This document shows, one piece after another, positions 44,293 to 51,877 of a stretch of 58,196 bases of DNA. How positions within the stretch are numbered: position 1 is the stretch's first letter; each line of letters begins with the position of its first letter. The stretch covers positions 1 through 58,196 of the forward strand of contig JAPPNY010000233.1 in the NCBI GenBank assembly GCA_028818385.1, given 5' to 3'. Under the pieces are notes generated by a model. It did no database searches and was not told the DNA's origin. It worked only from the letters and a program-made list of their open reading frames with translations. This DNA is from Spirochaetaceae bacterium. GTDB lineage: Bacteria; Spirochaetota; Spirochaetia; SZUA-6; Bin103. A program made the position numbers and the translations under genes.

Positions 44293-46023
44293 TCACGTTA
44301 TGCCGGGGAAGGCGTGTGTAGGCTGGTTGGCGTAGCGCTTCAACTTGAGGGTCAGGCGGGCGCCGGCGCCCGGCGCCAGGTGCACGGTGATCGCCGGTTC
44401 GTCCAGCGGCGTGTTGTTGCCGTCCACCTCCACCGCCGTGAACTGGTGCTCGGCGTAGGCGCCGGCCTGAAGGACCAGCGCGTGACGGCGCACGGGGCTG
44501 AGGTTGACCAACTGGACCGTCACTTCGTCGTCGCTCATCGAGTCGACCAGCGACGCCACGTCCTCCGGGATTCCGGCGCGGCCGCGGTTCAGGTCGAAGT
44601 AGCGCACGCGGGTGTGCCAGGCGGTGCCGATGTGGCGTGACGGGAGGCCGCCGAGCATCAGCTCCACCAGCCGCCAGATGCAGGCGCCGGGGTTCATGGA
44701 GTTCATGCTCTCCGACAGCCGCGTGTCCGGGGTGCTCTCGTCCTCCCGCATGCGCTGCACCGCCTCGCGCAGCGCGGCAAGCTCGCCGGCCAGCGCCCCG
44801 ACGGGATAGTCCGGGTCGTCTCCCGACAGGTAGGCACCCCACGGGCTGCGCCGTGCCAGCGCGCGGTCGCCTTCCGCCATCGACCAGTAGTACATCTCCA
44901 GGGCCCCGTGGTCGTAGGGCTCCGGCGTGAACTCGTACCAGCCGTCGTCGCCGCGCTTCTGCGGGTACTGCAGCACGCCGTCGATTTCCTTCGCGTGGGC
45001 GCTGACCGCCTGGATGTTGCGCCGCCACACGTCCACGTAGCGCTGGTCGCCGGAGACGAGCAACGCGTTGCCGAAGCCGTACGGCGCCAGGGAGCGGAAG
45101 TACGCCTTGTGGTCCCAGCCGTACACCGCCCCCCACCAGCGGCCGCCGGCGCCGCCGCCGATGGTGCCGTCCAGGCCGACGTTGCTGGGGATGATGCCGC
45201 CGTTCTCGTCGGCGCGCTCCACCCACGCGTCGGCGTACTCCAGGATCCAGTCGCGGTACTTGGCCTCGCCCGTGCACAGGTACGCGTTCAGCGCCATCAC
45301 GGTGACCGCCAGGTTGCACGGGGTGTCGCCGGTCACGTCCTGGTAGATGGAGAAGTGATCGACGTAGTCCTGCCAGGTGCGGTGCCAGCGGAGCGGCGTG
45401 AAGCGCCCCTCGCACTCGAACGGATCGCCTCCCCAGTCGATCGGGGTGGTCCTGCGCAGCACCGGGCCCCGGCTGCCGGTCATCACGCTGCGGATCAGGC
45501 GGTGCTCGGGATCGTAGTTGGCGGCGCCGGGGTCCTCGCCCATGTAGAAGCCGGCGTAGCGGCGCATGCGCGCCTGATAGGTGGGGTCCCACGGCTCGGC
45601 CAGCCCCTGCTGGAACAGGCCGTGGAAGCCTTCGGCGTTGTGCACGAAGTCGAAGCTGGTCGGGAACTCCTTGTAATACATGCCGTCGCGCGCCAGCGGG
45701 CACTCGACGGTGCGCGCCTCGGTGTACTGCTGCATGTGGCCCTCGATGCCATGGCGGTACAGATCCAGCACCCGCTCCGGTCCGCCGAGCGCGTAGAGCT
45801 CCGTCCAGCCGGTGACGTTCTCCGCCGCGTCGTCGGGGCCGTCCAGCGCCCCCCAGCGCGGGTAGCACAGCAGGTAGCCGCGCTCGTCGAAGTACTTCGC
45901 GTAGAACTCCTCGATCGCATCCGGGAGGGCGGCCATGAGCCGGCGTTCCAGGAGCGCCCAGTGCGGCGCCGGCATCGGGGCGGTCAGTTCCAGGGTAGTG
46001 TCGGGCAGTGGGCGGTCGTTCAT
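44293..46023 (-). CDS. Uncharacterised protein, possibly an (alpha/alpha)6-barrel glycoside hydrolase
   Basis: I do not recognise a named family for this 576-residue protein. The central part alternates helices with aromatic, acidic loops (HRTWQDYVDHFSIYQDVTGD, RDWILEYADAWVERADENGG, WWGAVYGWDHKAYFRSLAP), like six-hairpin glycosidases or lyases. The last 100 residues have beta-strand character (DEVTVQLVNLSPVRRHALVL, GAGARLTLKL), like an accessory sandwich domain. The ATG at 46023 is preferred over an upstream in-frame ATG because it sits 6 bases after a TATACT box. The gene is high in G+C, unlike the NTPase gene it faces, so it separates two lower-G+C defence genes. Confidence 0.6.
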   Translation of the reverse strand: MNDRPLPDTTLELTAPMPAPHWALLERRLMAALPDAIEEFYAKYFDERGYLLCYPRWGALDGPDDAAENVTGWTELYALGGPERVLDLYRHGIEGHMQQYTEARTVECPLARDGMYYKEFPTSFDFVHNAEGFHGLFQQGLAEPWDPTYQARMRRYAGFYMGEDPGAANYDPEHRLIRSVMTGSRGPVLRRTTPIDWGGDPFECEGRFTPLRWHRTWQDYVDHFSIYQDVTGDTPCNLAVTVMALNAYLCTGEAKYRDWILEYADAWVERADENGGIIPSNVGLDGTIGGGAGGRWWGAVYGWDHKAYFRSLAPYGFGNALLVSGDQRYVDVWRRNIQAVSAHAKEIDGVLQYPQKRGDDGWYEFTPEPYDHGALEMYYWSMAEGDRALARRSPWGAYLSGDDPDYPVGALAGELAALREAVQRMREDESTPDTRLSESMNSMNPGACIWRLVELMLGGLPSRHIGTAWHTRVRYFDLNRGRAGIPEDVASLVDSMSDDEVTVQLVNLSPVRRHALVLQAGAYAEHQFTAVEVDGNNTPLDEPAITVHLAPGAGARLTLKLKRYANQPTHAFPGIT

Positions 46024-46090
46024 TCGATGAGTATACGAGGTTCGGATGCCGACCGGCGGCATCGCGTAGCCAATCGGCTATACTGGGGGC
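46024..46090. promoter_or_regulatory. Divergent promoter region with two TATACT boxes and a palindrome
   Basis: TATACT occurs on the plus strand at 46079-46084, 6 bases before the GTG of the HTH gene. It also occurs on the minus strand at 46035-46030, 6 bases before the ATG at 46023. Both starts lack a Shine-Dalgarno sequence, so leaderless transcripts are likely. The palindrome TAGCC-AATC-GGCTA at 46067-46080 overlaps the plus-strand box and is a good candidate operator for the HTH protein. No clear -35 boxes are visible. Confidence 0.55.
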
Positions 46091-46426
46091 GTGGCAATCA
46101 CGGAGCTCATCCGCGAGTCCCGGCGGCGGGCTGGACTGACCCAGGCGGAGCTGGCTCGGCGCGCAGGCGTCGCGCAGTCCACGATAGGCCGGATCGAGGC
46201 GGGGATGCGCACCCCTTCCACCGACTTGGCGGAACGCTTGGTCCGCGCGGCCGGTTTCGAAATTCGGGTGGCTCTCGGCGAGCCGGACCCTGCAACGGAC
46301 GCGATGTTCGAGCGCACGCTGCGCCGCACTCCGGCCGAGCGGCTGGCGGACGCCGCCCGAGCAGCGCAGTTCGTGCTGCGCGGGCGCAGAGCCATGGACG
46401 ACGCAGAACGCGGCAGTGACGGCTGA
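46091..46426 (+). CDS. XRE-family HTH regulator, probable antitoxin
   Basis: The 111-residue protein is an N-terminal Cro/C1-type helix-turn-helix: ITELIRESRRRAGLTQAELA, then RRAGVAQSTIGRIEAGMRTP, residues 3-44. It is followed by a helical tail (DAMFERTLRRTPAERLADAA). HTH proteins of this shape are encoded next to nucleotidyltransferase toxins and usually neutralise and autoregulate them. Its stop overlaps the nucleotidyltransferase start by 11 bases. GTG at 46091 sits 6 bases after TATACT, implying a leaderless message. The operator-like palindrome over that box supports autoregulation. Confidence 0.82.
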   Translation: MAITELIRESRRRAGLTQAELARRAGVAQSTIGRIEAGMRTPSTDLAERLVRAAGFEIRVALGEPDPATDAMFERTLRRTPAERLADAARAAQFVLRGRRAMDDAERGSDG

Positions 46427-46976
46427 AGGCGGCTTCGATCCCACTCGCATGCTCTCGGCACTGCACGAGGCCAGGGTGCAGTTCGTCCTAATCGGCGGCA
46501 TGGCGGCGGTCCTCCACGGCGACGTGGGCGTGACCGTCGATCTGGACGTCGTCCCGGCGCGGAACCTGGACAACCTCGGCAGGCTGGCTGCCGCGCTCCG
46601 GACGATCGACGCGCGCATCCGCGTCGCGGACGCCCCGGTAGGGTTGGCGTTCGACTGCTCCGCCGGGTTCTTCAGGAACCTGTCGGAGGACGCGACTCTG
46701 AACCTCACGACCCGTGCAGGCGACCTCGATCTTGCGTTTCGCCCGAGTGGCACTCAGGGGTATCCTGATCTGAAGCGGGACGCGGTGGAGATCGAGGCTG
46801 CGGACGGCGTGAGGATTCTCGTTGCCTCCTTGGCGGACGTCATTCGTTCCAAGGAAGCCGCCGACAGGGAGAAGGATCGAGTCGCTCTGCCGCGACTACG
46901 CCGGCTGCGCGACCGAACGCAACGGGACAGCGATCGATCCAGCCTTCAAGGAGACGATAGTGGCTCAACCCCTTGA
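46416..46976 (+). CDS. Nucleotidyltransferase-fold protein, probable toxin (AbiEii/MNT-like)
   Basis: The 186-residue protein has the minimal nucleotidyltransferase signature: FVLIGGMAAVLHGDVGVTVD with Gly27-Gly28, then Asp42-x-Asp44 (VDLDVV) as metal ligands. ILVASLADVIRSKEAADREK is the C-terminal helix typical of AbiEii-like and similar toxins. Such enzymes transfer nucleotides to tRNA or protein; the target here is unknown. The GTG at 46416 overlaps the HTH gene by 11 bases, and the 3-prime end overlaps the DUF262 gene by 17. The last 25 residues (RTQRDSDRSSLQGDDSG) are low-complexity and may derive from the junction with the next gene. Confidence 0.8.
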   Translation: MTAEGGFDPTRMLSALHEARVQFVLIGGMAAVLHGDVGVTVDLDVVPARNLDNLGRLAAALRTIDARIRVADAPVGLAFDCSAGFFRNLSEDATLNLTTRAGDLDLAFRPSGTQGYPDLKRDAVEIEAADGVRILVASLADVIRSKEAADREKDRVALPRLRRLRDRTQRDSDRSSLQGDDSGSTP

Positions 46977-48825
46977 CGTTCAGCAGATCACCGGGACCGC
47001 CCGATCGGTAAGTCAACTGCTCTCGAACAGCCGATATGGCTTGGACTTCTACCAGCGGGAGTATAGTTGGGAGGAGACACAGGTCACCGAGTTGATCGAC
47101 GATTTGGCGACTCGATTCCTCGACGAGCACAACCCGTCACACGCGCGAGAACAAGTGGCGTCGTACCGACCGTATTTCCTGGGACCGATCGTGACCGCTC
47201 AGCGGGACGGCGTTCGCTATCTCGTTGACGGCCAGCAGCGAGTCACAACACTAAGTCTCCTGTTGATGTTTCTGCGCCATCGCCTTCTCGAGGATCATCC
47301 CTCGGACGCGAATTCGCTTGATTCACTCATCTTCTCCTCGTCGTTTGGTAAGAAAACCTTCAATCTCGATGTGGATGAGCGCAATAGTTGCCTTGAGCAC
47401 ATTCTCAAGGGCGAGGTGTTCGAATCTCAGAAAGAACCTCAGTCAGTGCGAACGATTGTGCAGAGTTATGACACAATCTGTGCCGCTTTTCCGAACGAGC
47501 TGCAAGGAGAAGAGCTTCCGTATTTCGCTGATTGGCTCCAGCATCGGGTGATGCTGGTAGATATCGGTACTCCGGACCAGGATATGGCACTCGAGATCTT
47601 CGAGACCATGAACGATCGGGGTCTTCGGCTGAATGCCATCGATATGCTGAAGAGCTATCTGCTTGCCAGAGTAGGCGAAGAGAACCACATACAGAGACTG
47701 AACGACCGCTGGCGCCGGAGAGTAACGGAACTTGGCGATGTTGAAAAGAACGCAGACGCGGAGTTCGTCAAGGCATGGTTGCGTGGCAAGTACGCAAGGA
47801 GTCAGCGTGATCGGAAGGCAAATGCGTCTCCGGGGGACTTCGACATCATTGGCACGGCATTTCACAAGTGGGTTCGGGACAACGCAAGCACCATGGGTCT
47901 CAGAAGAACGGAGGACTATCAATGCTTCGTAGAGCGTGGCTTCCTTCGGCTGAGTAACCGATATCTTCGTCTCCTCAAGGCCTGTCAAGCATTCGATCGT
48001 GACCTTGAGTCGGTATACTACGTTGCGCAAACAGGATTCACGCTGCTATTGCCGGTCATCCTAGCGACGATCACCCCGGATGACGATGACGTAGTGTTTT
48101 GCGGAAAGGCAGAGTTGGTCGCTGCCGCGCTCGATATCTTCATAGTGCGACGAATGGTGAACTTCAGCAACTATGGATACTCCACGGTTGTGTATACGAT
48201 GTTCAATCTCATCAAAGAGATACGAGACCGCCCGATAGACGAACTCCGTACGGCTCTTGCCGAATGGCTGGAGGGCGAACGACATCGCCTTGACGGAATC
48301 TGTGCGGGGTACTATGGAGCCTTCGGGCTGACGCAGCGCAACCGCAAGTATGTTTATTACATTCTTGCACGGATGACATCATGGCTCGATTGTGAACTGG
48401 CAACAGGGGTGACGTTCTCGGACTATCTCGACCGTTCGCGGAAACATCCTTTTGAGGTCGAGCACATCTGGGCCGACCACTTCGACCGGCATGACCGTGA
48501 GTTCCGGCACGAACAGGAGTTTCAGGAACACCGAAACAGAATAGGCGGGTTGCTGCTTCTCCCCAAGGACTTCAATTCGAGTTTTGGCGATATGCGATAC
48601 GCGAAGAAGGTACAGCACTACAACTCTCAGAACCCGCTAGCACGGTCATTTCACCCGCTGGCTTATGAGAATAATCCCAGCTTCCTTGGGCTTTGCGAGA
48701 GGCACGGGCTTGAATTCAAGCCATACGCGATCGAATTCACCAAAGGGGACATTGATGAGCGACAGAGGCTTTATCAGCGGTTGGCGGAGATCATATGGGA
48801 TCCGGCGAGAGTCGGCTTGACGTAA
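46960..48825 (+). CDS. DUF262-DUF1524 protein, GmrSD-like type IV restriction enzyme
   Basis: The 621-residue protein fuses a DUF262 (ParB/Srx-like NTPase) domain and a DUF1524 (HNH nuclease) domain, as in GmrSD, BrxU and SspE. DUF262 shows YGLDFYQREYSWEETQV and VDGQQRVTTLSLL, with Asp90-Gly-Gln-Gln-Arg94. DUF1524 shows FEVEHIWADHF with His502 and then HRNRIGGLLLLPKDFN with His524 and Asn526, matching an HNH-type site. GTG at 46960 has AAGGAG 6 bases upstream, a strong signal that sets the start inside the nucleotidyltransferase gene. Such enzymes cut modified phage DNA in known cases; the trigger here is unknown. G+C is lower than in the two genes before it and in hemL after it. Confidence 0.9.
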   Translation: MAQPLDVQQITGTARSVSQLLSNSRYGLDFYQREYSWEETQVTELIDDLATRFLDEHNPSHAREQVASYRPYFLGPIVTAQRDGVRYLVDGQQRVTTLSLLLMFLRHRLLEDHPSDANSLDSLIFSSSFGKKTFNLDVDERNSCLEHILKGEVFESQKEPQSVRTIVQSYDTICAAFPNELQGEELPYFADWLQHRVMLVDIGTPDQDMALEIFETMNDRGLRLNAIDMLKSYLLARVGEENHIQRLNDRWRRRVTELGDVEKNADAEFVKAWLRGKYARSQRDRKANASPGDFDIIGTAFHKWVRDNASTMGLRRTEDYQCFVERGFLRLSNRYLRLLKACQAFDRDLESVYYVAQTGFTLLLPVILATITPDDDDVVFCGKAELVAAALDIFIVRRMVNFSNYGYSTVVYTMFNLIKEIRDRPIDELRTALAEWLEGERHRLDGICAGYYGAFGLTQRNRKYVYYILARMTSWLDCELATGVTFSDYLDRSRKHPFEVEHIWADHFDRHDREFRHEQEFQEHRNRIGGLLLLPKDFNSSFGDMRYAKKVQHYNSQNPLARSFHPLAYENNPSFLGLCERHGLEFKPYAIEFTKGDIDERQRLYQRLAEIIWDPARVGLT

Positions 48826-48873
48826 TGGGCATGACGCTGTGCGTTCCCGCGTGCGCCGACACCGAGCGACTCG

Positions 48874-50157
48874 ATGCATTTGAGTAGGAGTCGGGCGGCG
48901 TACGCGCGGGCGATCGAGTTACTGCCCGGCGGCGTCAACAGCCCGGTGCGAGCGTTTCGCCGCGTCGGCGGCGACCCGATCTACTTTCGTAGCGGCTCAG
49001 GCAGCCGCTGCATCGACCTGGACGGCAACGCATATGCCGACTACTGCCTGTCGTGGGGGCCGCTCATCCACGGCCACGCGTCGCCGACGGTGGTGGAGGC
49101 GGTGCGCCGCGCAGCGGCGGACGGGCTGTCGTTCGGTGCCTGTCACGAGCGCGAGCTGGAGTTGGCCGAGCTGGTGCTGGGTGCGGTGTCCGGGCGGCGG
49201 CGGATGCGCGCGGTGAGCTCCGGGACCGAGGCGGTCATGACCGCGGTGCGCATCGCCCGAGCGGCCACGGGCAGGGAGCTGGTGGTCAAGTTCGACGGCG
49301 GTTACCACGGCCATGCGGACGGCATGCTGGTCAAGGCCGGCTCCGGGCTGGCCACGCAGGCGATCGCCGACTCGGCCGGCGTGCCGAAGGCGGTAGCGGC
49401 GACCACGGTGGTTGTGCCGTTCGACGACGACGCGGCGATCGGGGCCGTGTTCGCGGAGTTCGGCAGCCGGATCGCCGCAGTGGTGATCGAGCCGCTGCCC
49501 GCCAACAACGGGCTGCTGGTGCAGCGTCCCGAATATCTCCGCCTGGTGGCCTCGCTGGCGCGCAGCGCCGGCGCCCTGCTGGTCCTGGACGAGGTGATCT
49601 CGGGCTTCCGGCTGCGGTACGGAAGCTACGCCGAGGGGCTCGGCCTGGACGCCGACCTGCTCACCTTCGGCAAGGTGATCGGCGGCGGCATGCCGCTGGG
49701 TGCGGTGGCCGGAGCGCCGGAGTTGATGGACCTGCTGGCCCCGGACGGCGCGGTTTATCAGGCCGGGACTCTGAGCGGCAATCCGCTTTCGATGGCGGCC
49801 GGGATAGCGGCGCTGCAGGCGCTGCGCGACGACCCGCCGTACGAGCGGCTGGAGCGGCTCGGCGCCGGTCTCGACGCCGCGATCGCCGGTCTCGGCCGCG
49901 GCGACGTGCAGATCCGACGGGCCGGCTCGATCGCCTGGCTCTACCTTGCGTCGGGAGAGCTGCCGCGCCGCGCCGACGGCATCGATGCGGCGGCGGTCGA
50001 GCGGTTCGGCGCGCTGCACCGGCCCCTGCTGGAGCGGGGCCACTACCTGCCGCCGTCCGCCTACGAAGTACTGTTCCTGTGCACCGAGCACGCAGCGGCG
50101 CAGGTCGAGGCGCTGGCGGCCGACCTCGGGGAGTTGCTGCAAGCGGCGGAGGCGTGA
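48874..50157 (+). CDS. hemL: Glutamate-1-semialdehyde 2,1-aminomutase
   Basis: This 427-residue class III PLP aminotransferase converts glutamate-1-semialdehyde to 5-aminolevulinate in C5 tetrapyrrole synthesis. ELLPGGVNSPVRAFR is the diagnostic N-terminus, SSGTEAVMTAVRIARAATGR binds the phosphate, and LTFGKVIGGGMPLGA has Lys267, matching Lys265 of E. coli. YQAGTLSGNPLSMAAG completes the signature. It starts at the ATG at 48874, 48 bases after the DUF262 gene, with only a weak GAG upstream. The gene returns to high G+C, so it marks the right edge of the defence insertion. No other haem genes are adjacent. Confidence 0.94.
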   Translation: MHLSRSRAAYARAIELLPGGVNSPVRAFRRVGGDPIYFRSGSGSRCIDLDGNAYADYCLSWGPLIHGHASPTVVEAVRRAAADGLSFGACHERELELAELVLGAVSGRRRMRAVSSGTEAVMTAVRIARAATGRELVVKFDGGYHGHADGMLVKAGSGLATQAIADSAGVPKAVAATTVVVPFDDDAAIGAVFAEFGSRIAAVVIEPLPANNGLLVQRPEYLRLVASLARSAGALLVLDEVISGFRLRYGSYAEGLGLDADLLTFGKVIGGGMPLGAVAGAPELMDLLAPDGAVYQAGTLSGNPLSMAAGIAALQALRDDPPYERLERLGAGLDAAIAGLGRGDVQIRRAGSIAWLYLASGELPRRADGIDAAAVERFGALHRPLLERGHYLPPSAYEVLFLCTEHAAAQVEALAADLGELLQAAEA

Positions 50158-50233
50158 GGCGGCGGACGCGGCCCGGGACATGCCCAATGGCCGCCTGCGC
50201 CGATCCCGCCGACATTCGGTAACTGGAGTGACG

Positions 50234-51427
50234 ATGGACACCGATTCCCGCAACAGGCTGCTGGCCGACGTCGAGGCGTTCTGCCAGGAGGTCCGTCCGG
50301 TCGAGGATCTCTGCTACCTGGAGCACCGCTTCAACGACCAGACCGTCGAGCTTGCGCGCAAGCACGGAATCATGGGCCTCAACGTGCCGGTGTCCTACGG
50401 CGGGCGCGGGGCCGACCTCCGCACCTACGTCGACGCGCTGGCGCGCATCGGCCGCGAGGGGACGGGCGTGCGCACCCTGTTCTCCGGCCACTGCTCGATC
50501 GGCCAGACGGTCCTGATCGAGTGGGGGAGCGAGGCGCAGAGGCGTCGGGTCCTGCCGGAGACCGCCGCCGGCCGCGCGATCATGGCGTTCGGCCTGACCG
50601 AGCCCGAGGCCGGCTCGAATCCGCGCGAGATGCAGATGACCTACCGGCGCGAGGGCGACCGCTTCCTGCTCAATGGCGTCAAGTACCTGATCTCCAACGG
50701 CAGCATCGCCGACCTGATCGTGGTGTTCGCCTACCCGGAGCCCACCGGCGATCCTGCGGCCGACAAGGCGCGGCGGTTCAGCGCCTTTCTGCTCGCGACC
50801 GACCAGGAAGGCATCGAGCGGGAGATGATGACCGCCAAGGTGGGGCTGCCGACCAGCGACACCTCGATGTTCGAGCTCACCGACTACCCGGTGCCCGTGG
50901 AGAACCTGCTGGGAGACGAGGGGCAGGGGCTCACCATCGCCATGCAGACCCTGCGCGCCGGGCGGCTGAGCGTGGCGGCCGGCTGCCTGGGCGTGATCGA
51001 GGACTGCCTGGAGGAGGCGTGCGCCTACGCCAAGGAGCGCTCGCAGCACGGCAAGCCGATCGCCCGCCACCAGTTGGTGCAGGAGCACATCGCCACGATC
51101 GAGCTGGCGCGTCAGGCTTCGGAGAGCCTGATCCACACCGCGGCGGACGCCAAGCAGGCCGCTTACGAAAGCCCCCGGGACGCTGCCCTCGTGGCGCGCG
51201 TGGACCTGCTGGTGGCGGAGGCCAAGCTGTTCGCCTCCGACGCGGCGTTCCGCGCGGCCGACAGCGCCATGCAGGTGTTCGGCGGACGCGGCTACTCGGA
51301 GCTGTTCCGTCCGGGGCGGCACTGGAAGGACGTGCGCGTGTGCCGGATCTACGAGGGAACGGACGAGATCCTCAAGCTCAAGGTGGCGGCCGGCGTGCTC
51401 GGCAAGGAGTACGAGGCCTACCGCTGA
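50234..51427 (+). CDS. Acyl-CoA dehydrogenase family protein
   Basis: The 397-residue FAD enzyme of the acyl-CoA dehydrogenase family has GIMGLNVPVSYGGRGADLR in the N-terminal helical domain, AFGLTEPEAGSNPREMQMTY in the middle, and QVFGGRGYSELFRP near the end. VCRIYEGTDEILKL carries Glu374, placed like the catalytic base of medium-chain enzymes. It removes the alpha and beta hydrogens of an acyl-CoA; chain length is not predictable. The ATG at 50234 has GGAG 5 bases upstream, favouring it over the in-frame GTG 6 bases earlier. It is convergent with the SRPBCC gene across 3 bases; with the thiolase this suggests a beta-oxidation step cluster. Confidence 0.9.
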   Translation: MDTDSRNRLLADVEAFCQEVRPVEDLCYLEHRFNDQTVELARKHGIMGLNVPVSYGGRGADLRTYVDALARIGREGTGVRTLFSGHCSIGQTVLIEWGSEAQRRRVLPETAAGRAIMAFGLTEPEAGSNPREMQMTYRREGDRFLLNGVKYLISNGSIADLIVVFAYPEPTGDPAADKARRFSAFLLATDQEGIEREMMTAKVGLPTSDTSMFELTDYPVPVENLLGDEGQGLTIAMQTLRAGRLSVAAGCLGVIEDCLEEACAYAKERSQHGKPIARHQLVQEHIATIELARQASESLIHTAADAKQAAYESPRDAALVARVDLLVAEAKLFASDAAFRAADSAMQVFGGRGYSELFRPGRHWKDVRVCRIYEGTDEILKLKVAAGVLGKEYEAYR

Positions 51428-51430
51428 GCG

Positions 51431-51877
51431 CTACGCCTGTGCGGCGAGCTGCGCCCGGAACCCCTCCCACGCGCTGGCGATCACTCTACCGGCGGACGCC
51501 TCGATCAGTCCGGCGCCTACCGGCTTGAGCAGCCCGCCGAGATCGTCCACGGTCGCGGTCCAGTCGACGGCGGAGCTGCCGTCGGCGACGCCTACCACGA
51601 AGGTGGTGGTCACCGCTGCCATGGAGCCGATGCCCTTGCTGCGGATGCCGAGCACCATCCGCGGCTCGTCCCGTTCCCGCACGTCGATGGTGGTCGTCAG
51701 CGAACCGGTAAGGAACGACAGGCCCGGCGTCACCTTGCAGGTGACGTGATCCTCGCTCGTGCTGGACAGCGAGGACAGACCGGGGATGGCGCCGGCCAGG
51801 AAGGAGAGGTCGGACAGGCGCCGCCACACCTCCGAGGCGGGCTGCGCGAAGCGCTCCACGCCGGACAGCTTGATCAT
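51431..51877 (-). CDS. CoxG-like SRPBCC domain protein
   Basis: This small 148-residue helix-grip protein is of the CoxG (carbon monoxide dehydrogenase subunit G) family. IKLSGVERFAQPASEVWRRL opens it, SFLAGAIPGLSSLSS follows, and TVDDLGGLLKPVGAGLIEAS is near the end. Members bind a hydrophobic ligand or help membrane recruitment of molybdenum enzymes. No CO dehydrogenase genes are nearby, so it is more likely an accessory to the acyl-CoA cluster. The ATG at 51877 overlaps the thiolase stop (ATGA) and has GGGAGG just upstream. Confidence 0.85.
   Translation of the reverse strand: MIKLSGVERFAQPASEVWRRLSDLSFLAGAIPGLSSLSSTSEDHVTCKVTPGLSFLTGSLTTTIDVRERDEPRMVLGIRSKGIGSMAAVTTTFVVGVADGSSAVDWTATVDDLGGLLKPVGAGLIEASAGRVIASAWEGFRAQLAAQA

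Noticed and set aside
46024..46753. Upstream minus-strand open frame ahead of the gene at 44293-46023
   Set aside because: Overlaps the HTH and nucleotidyltransferase genes antisense and is Arg/Pro-rich in translation.
49053..50222. 389-codon plus-strand frame over hemL
   Set aside because: Arg/Gly/Ala-rich out-of-frame shadow; hemL shows all family motifs.
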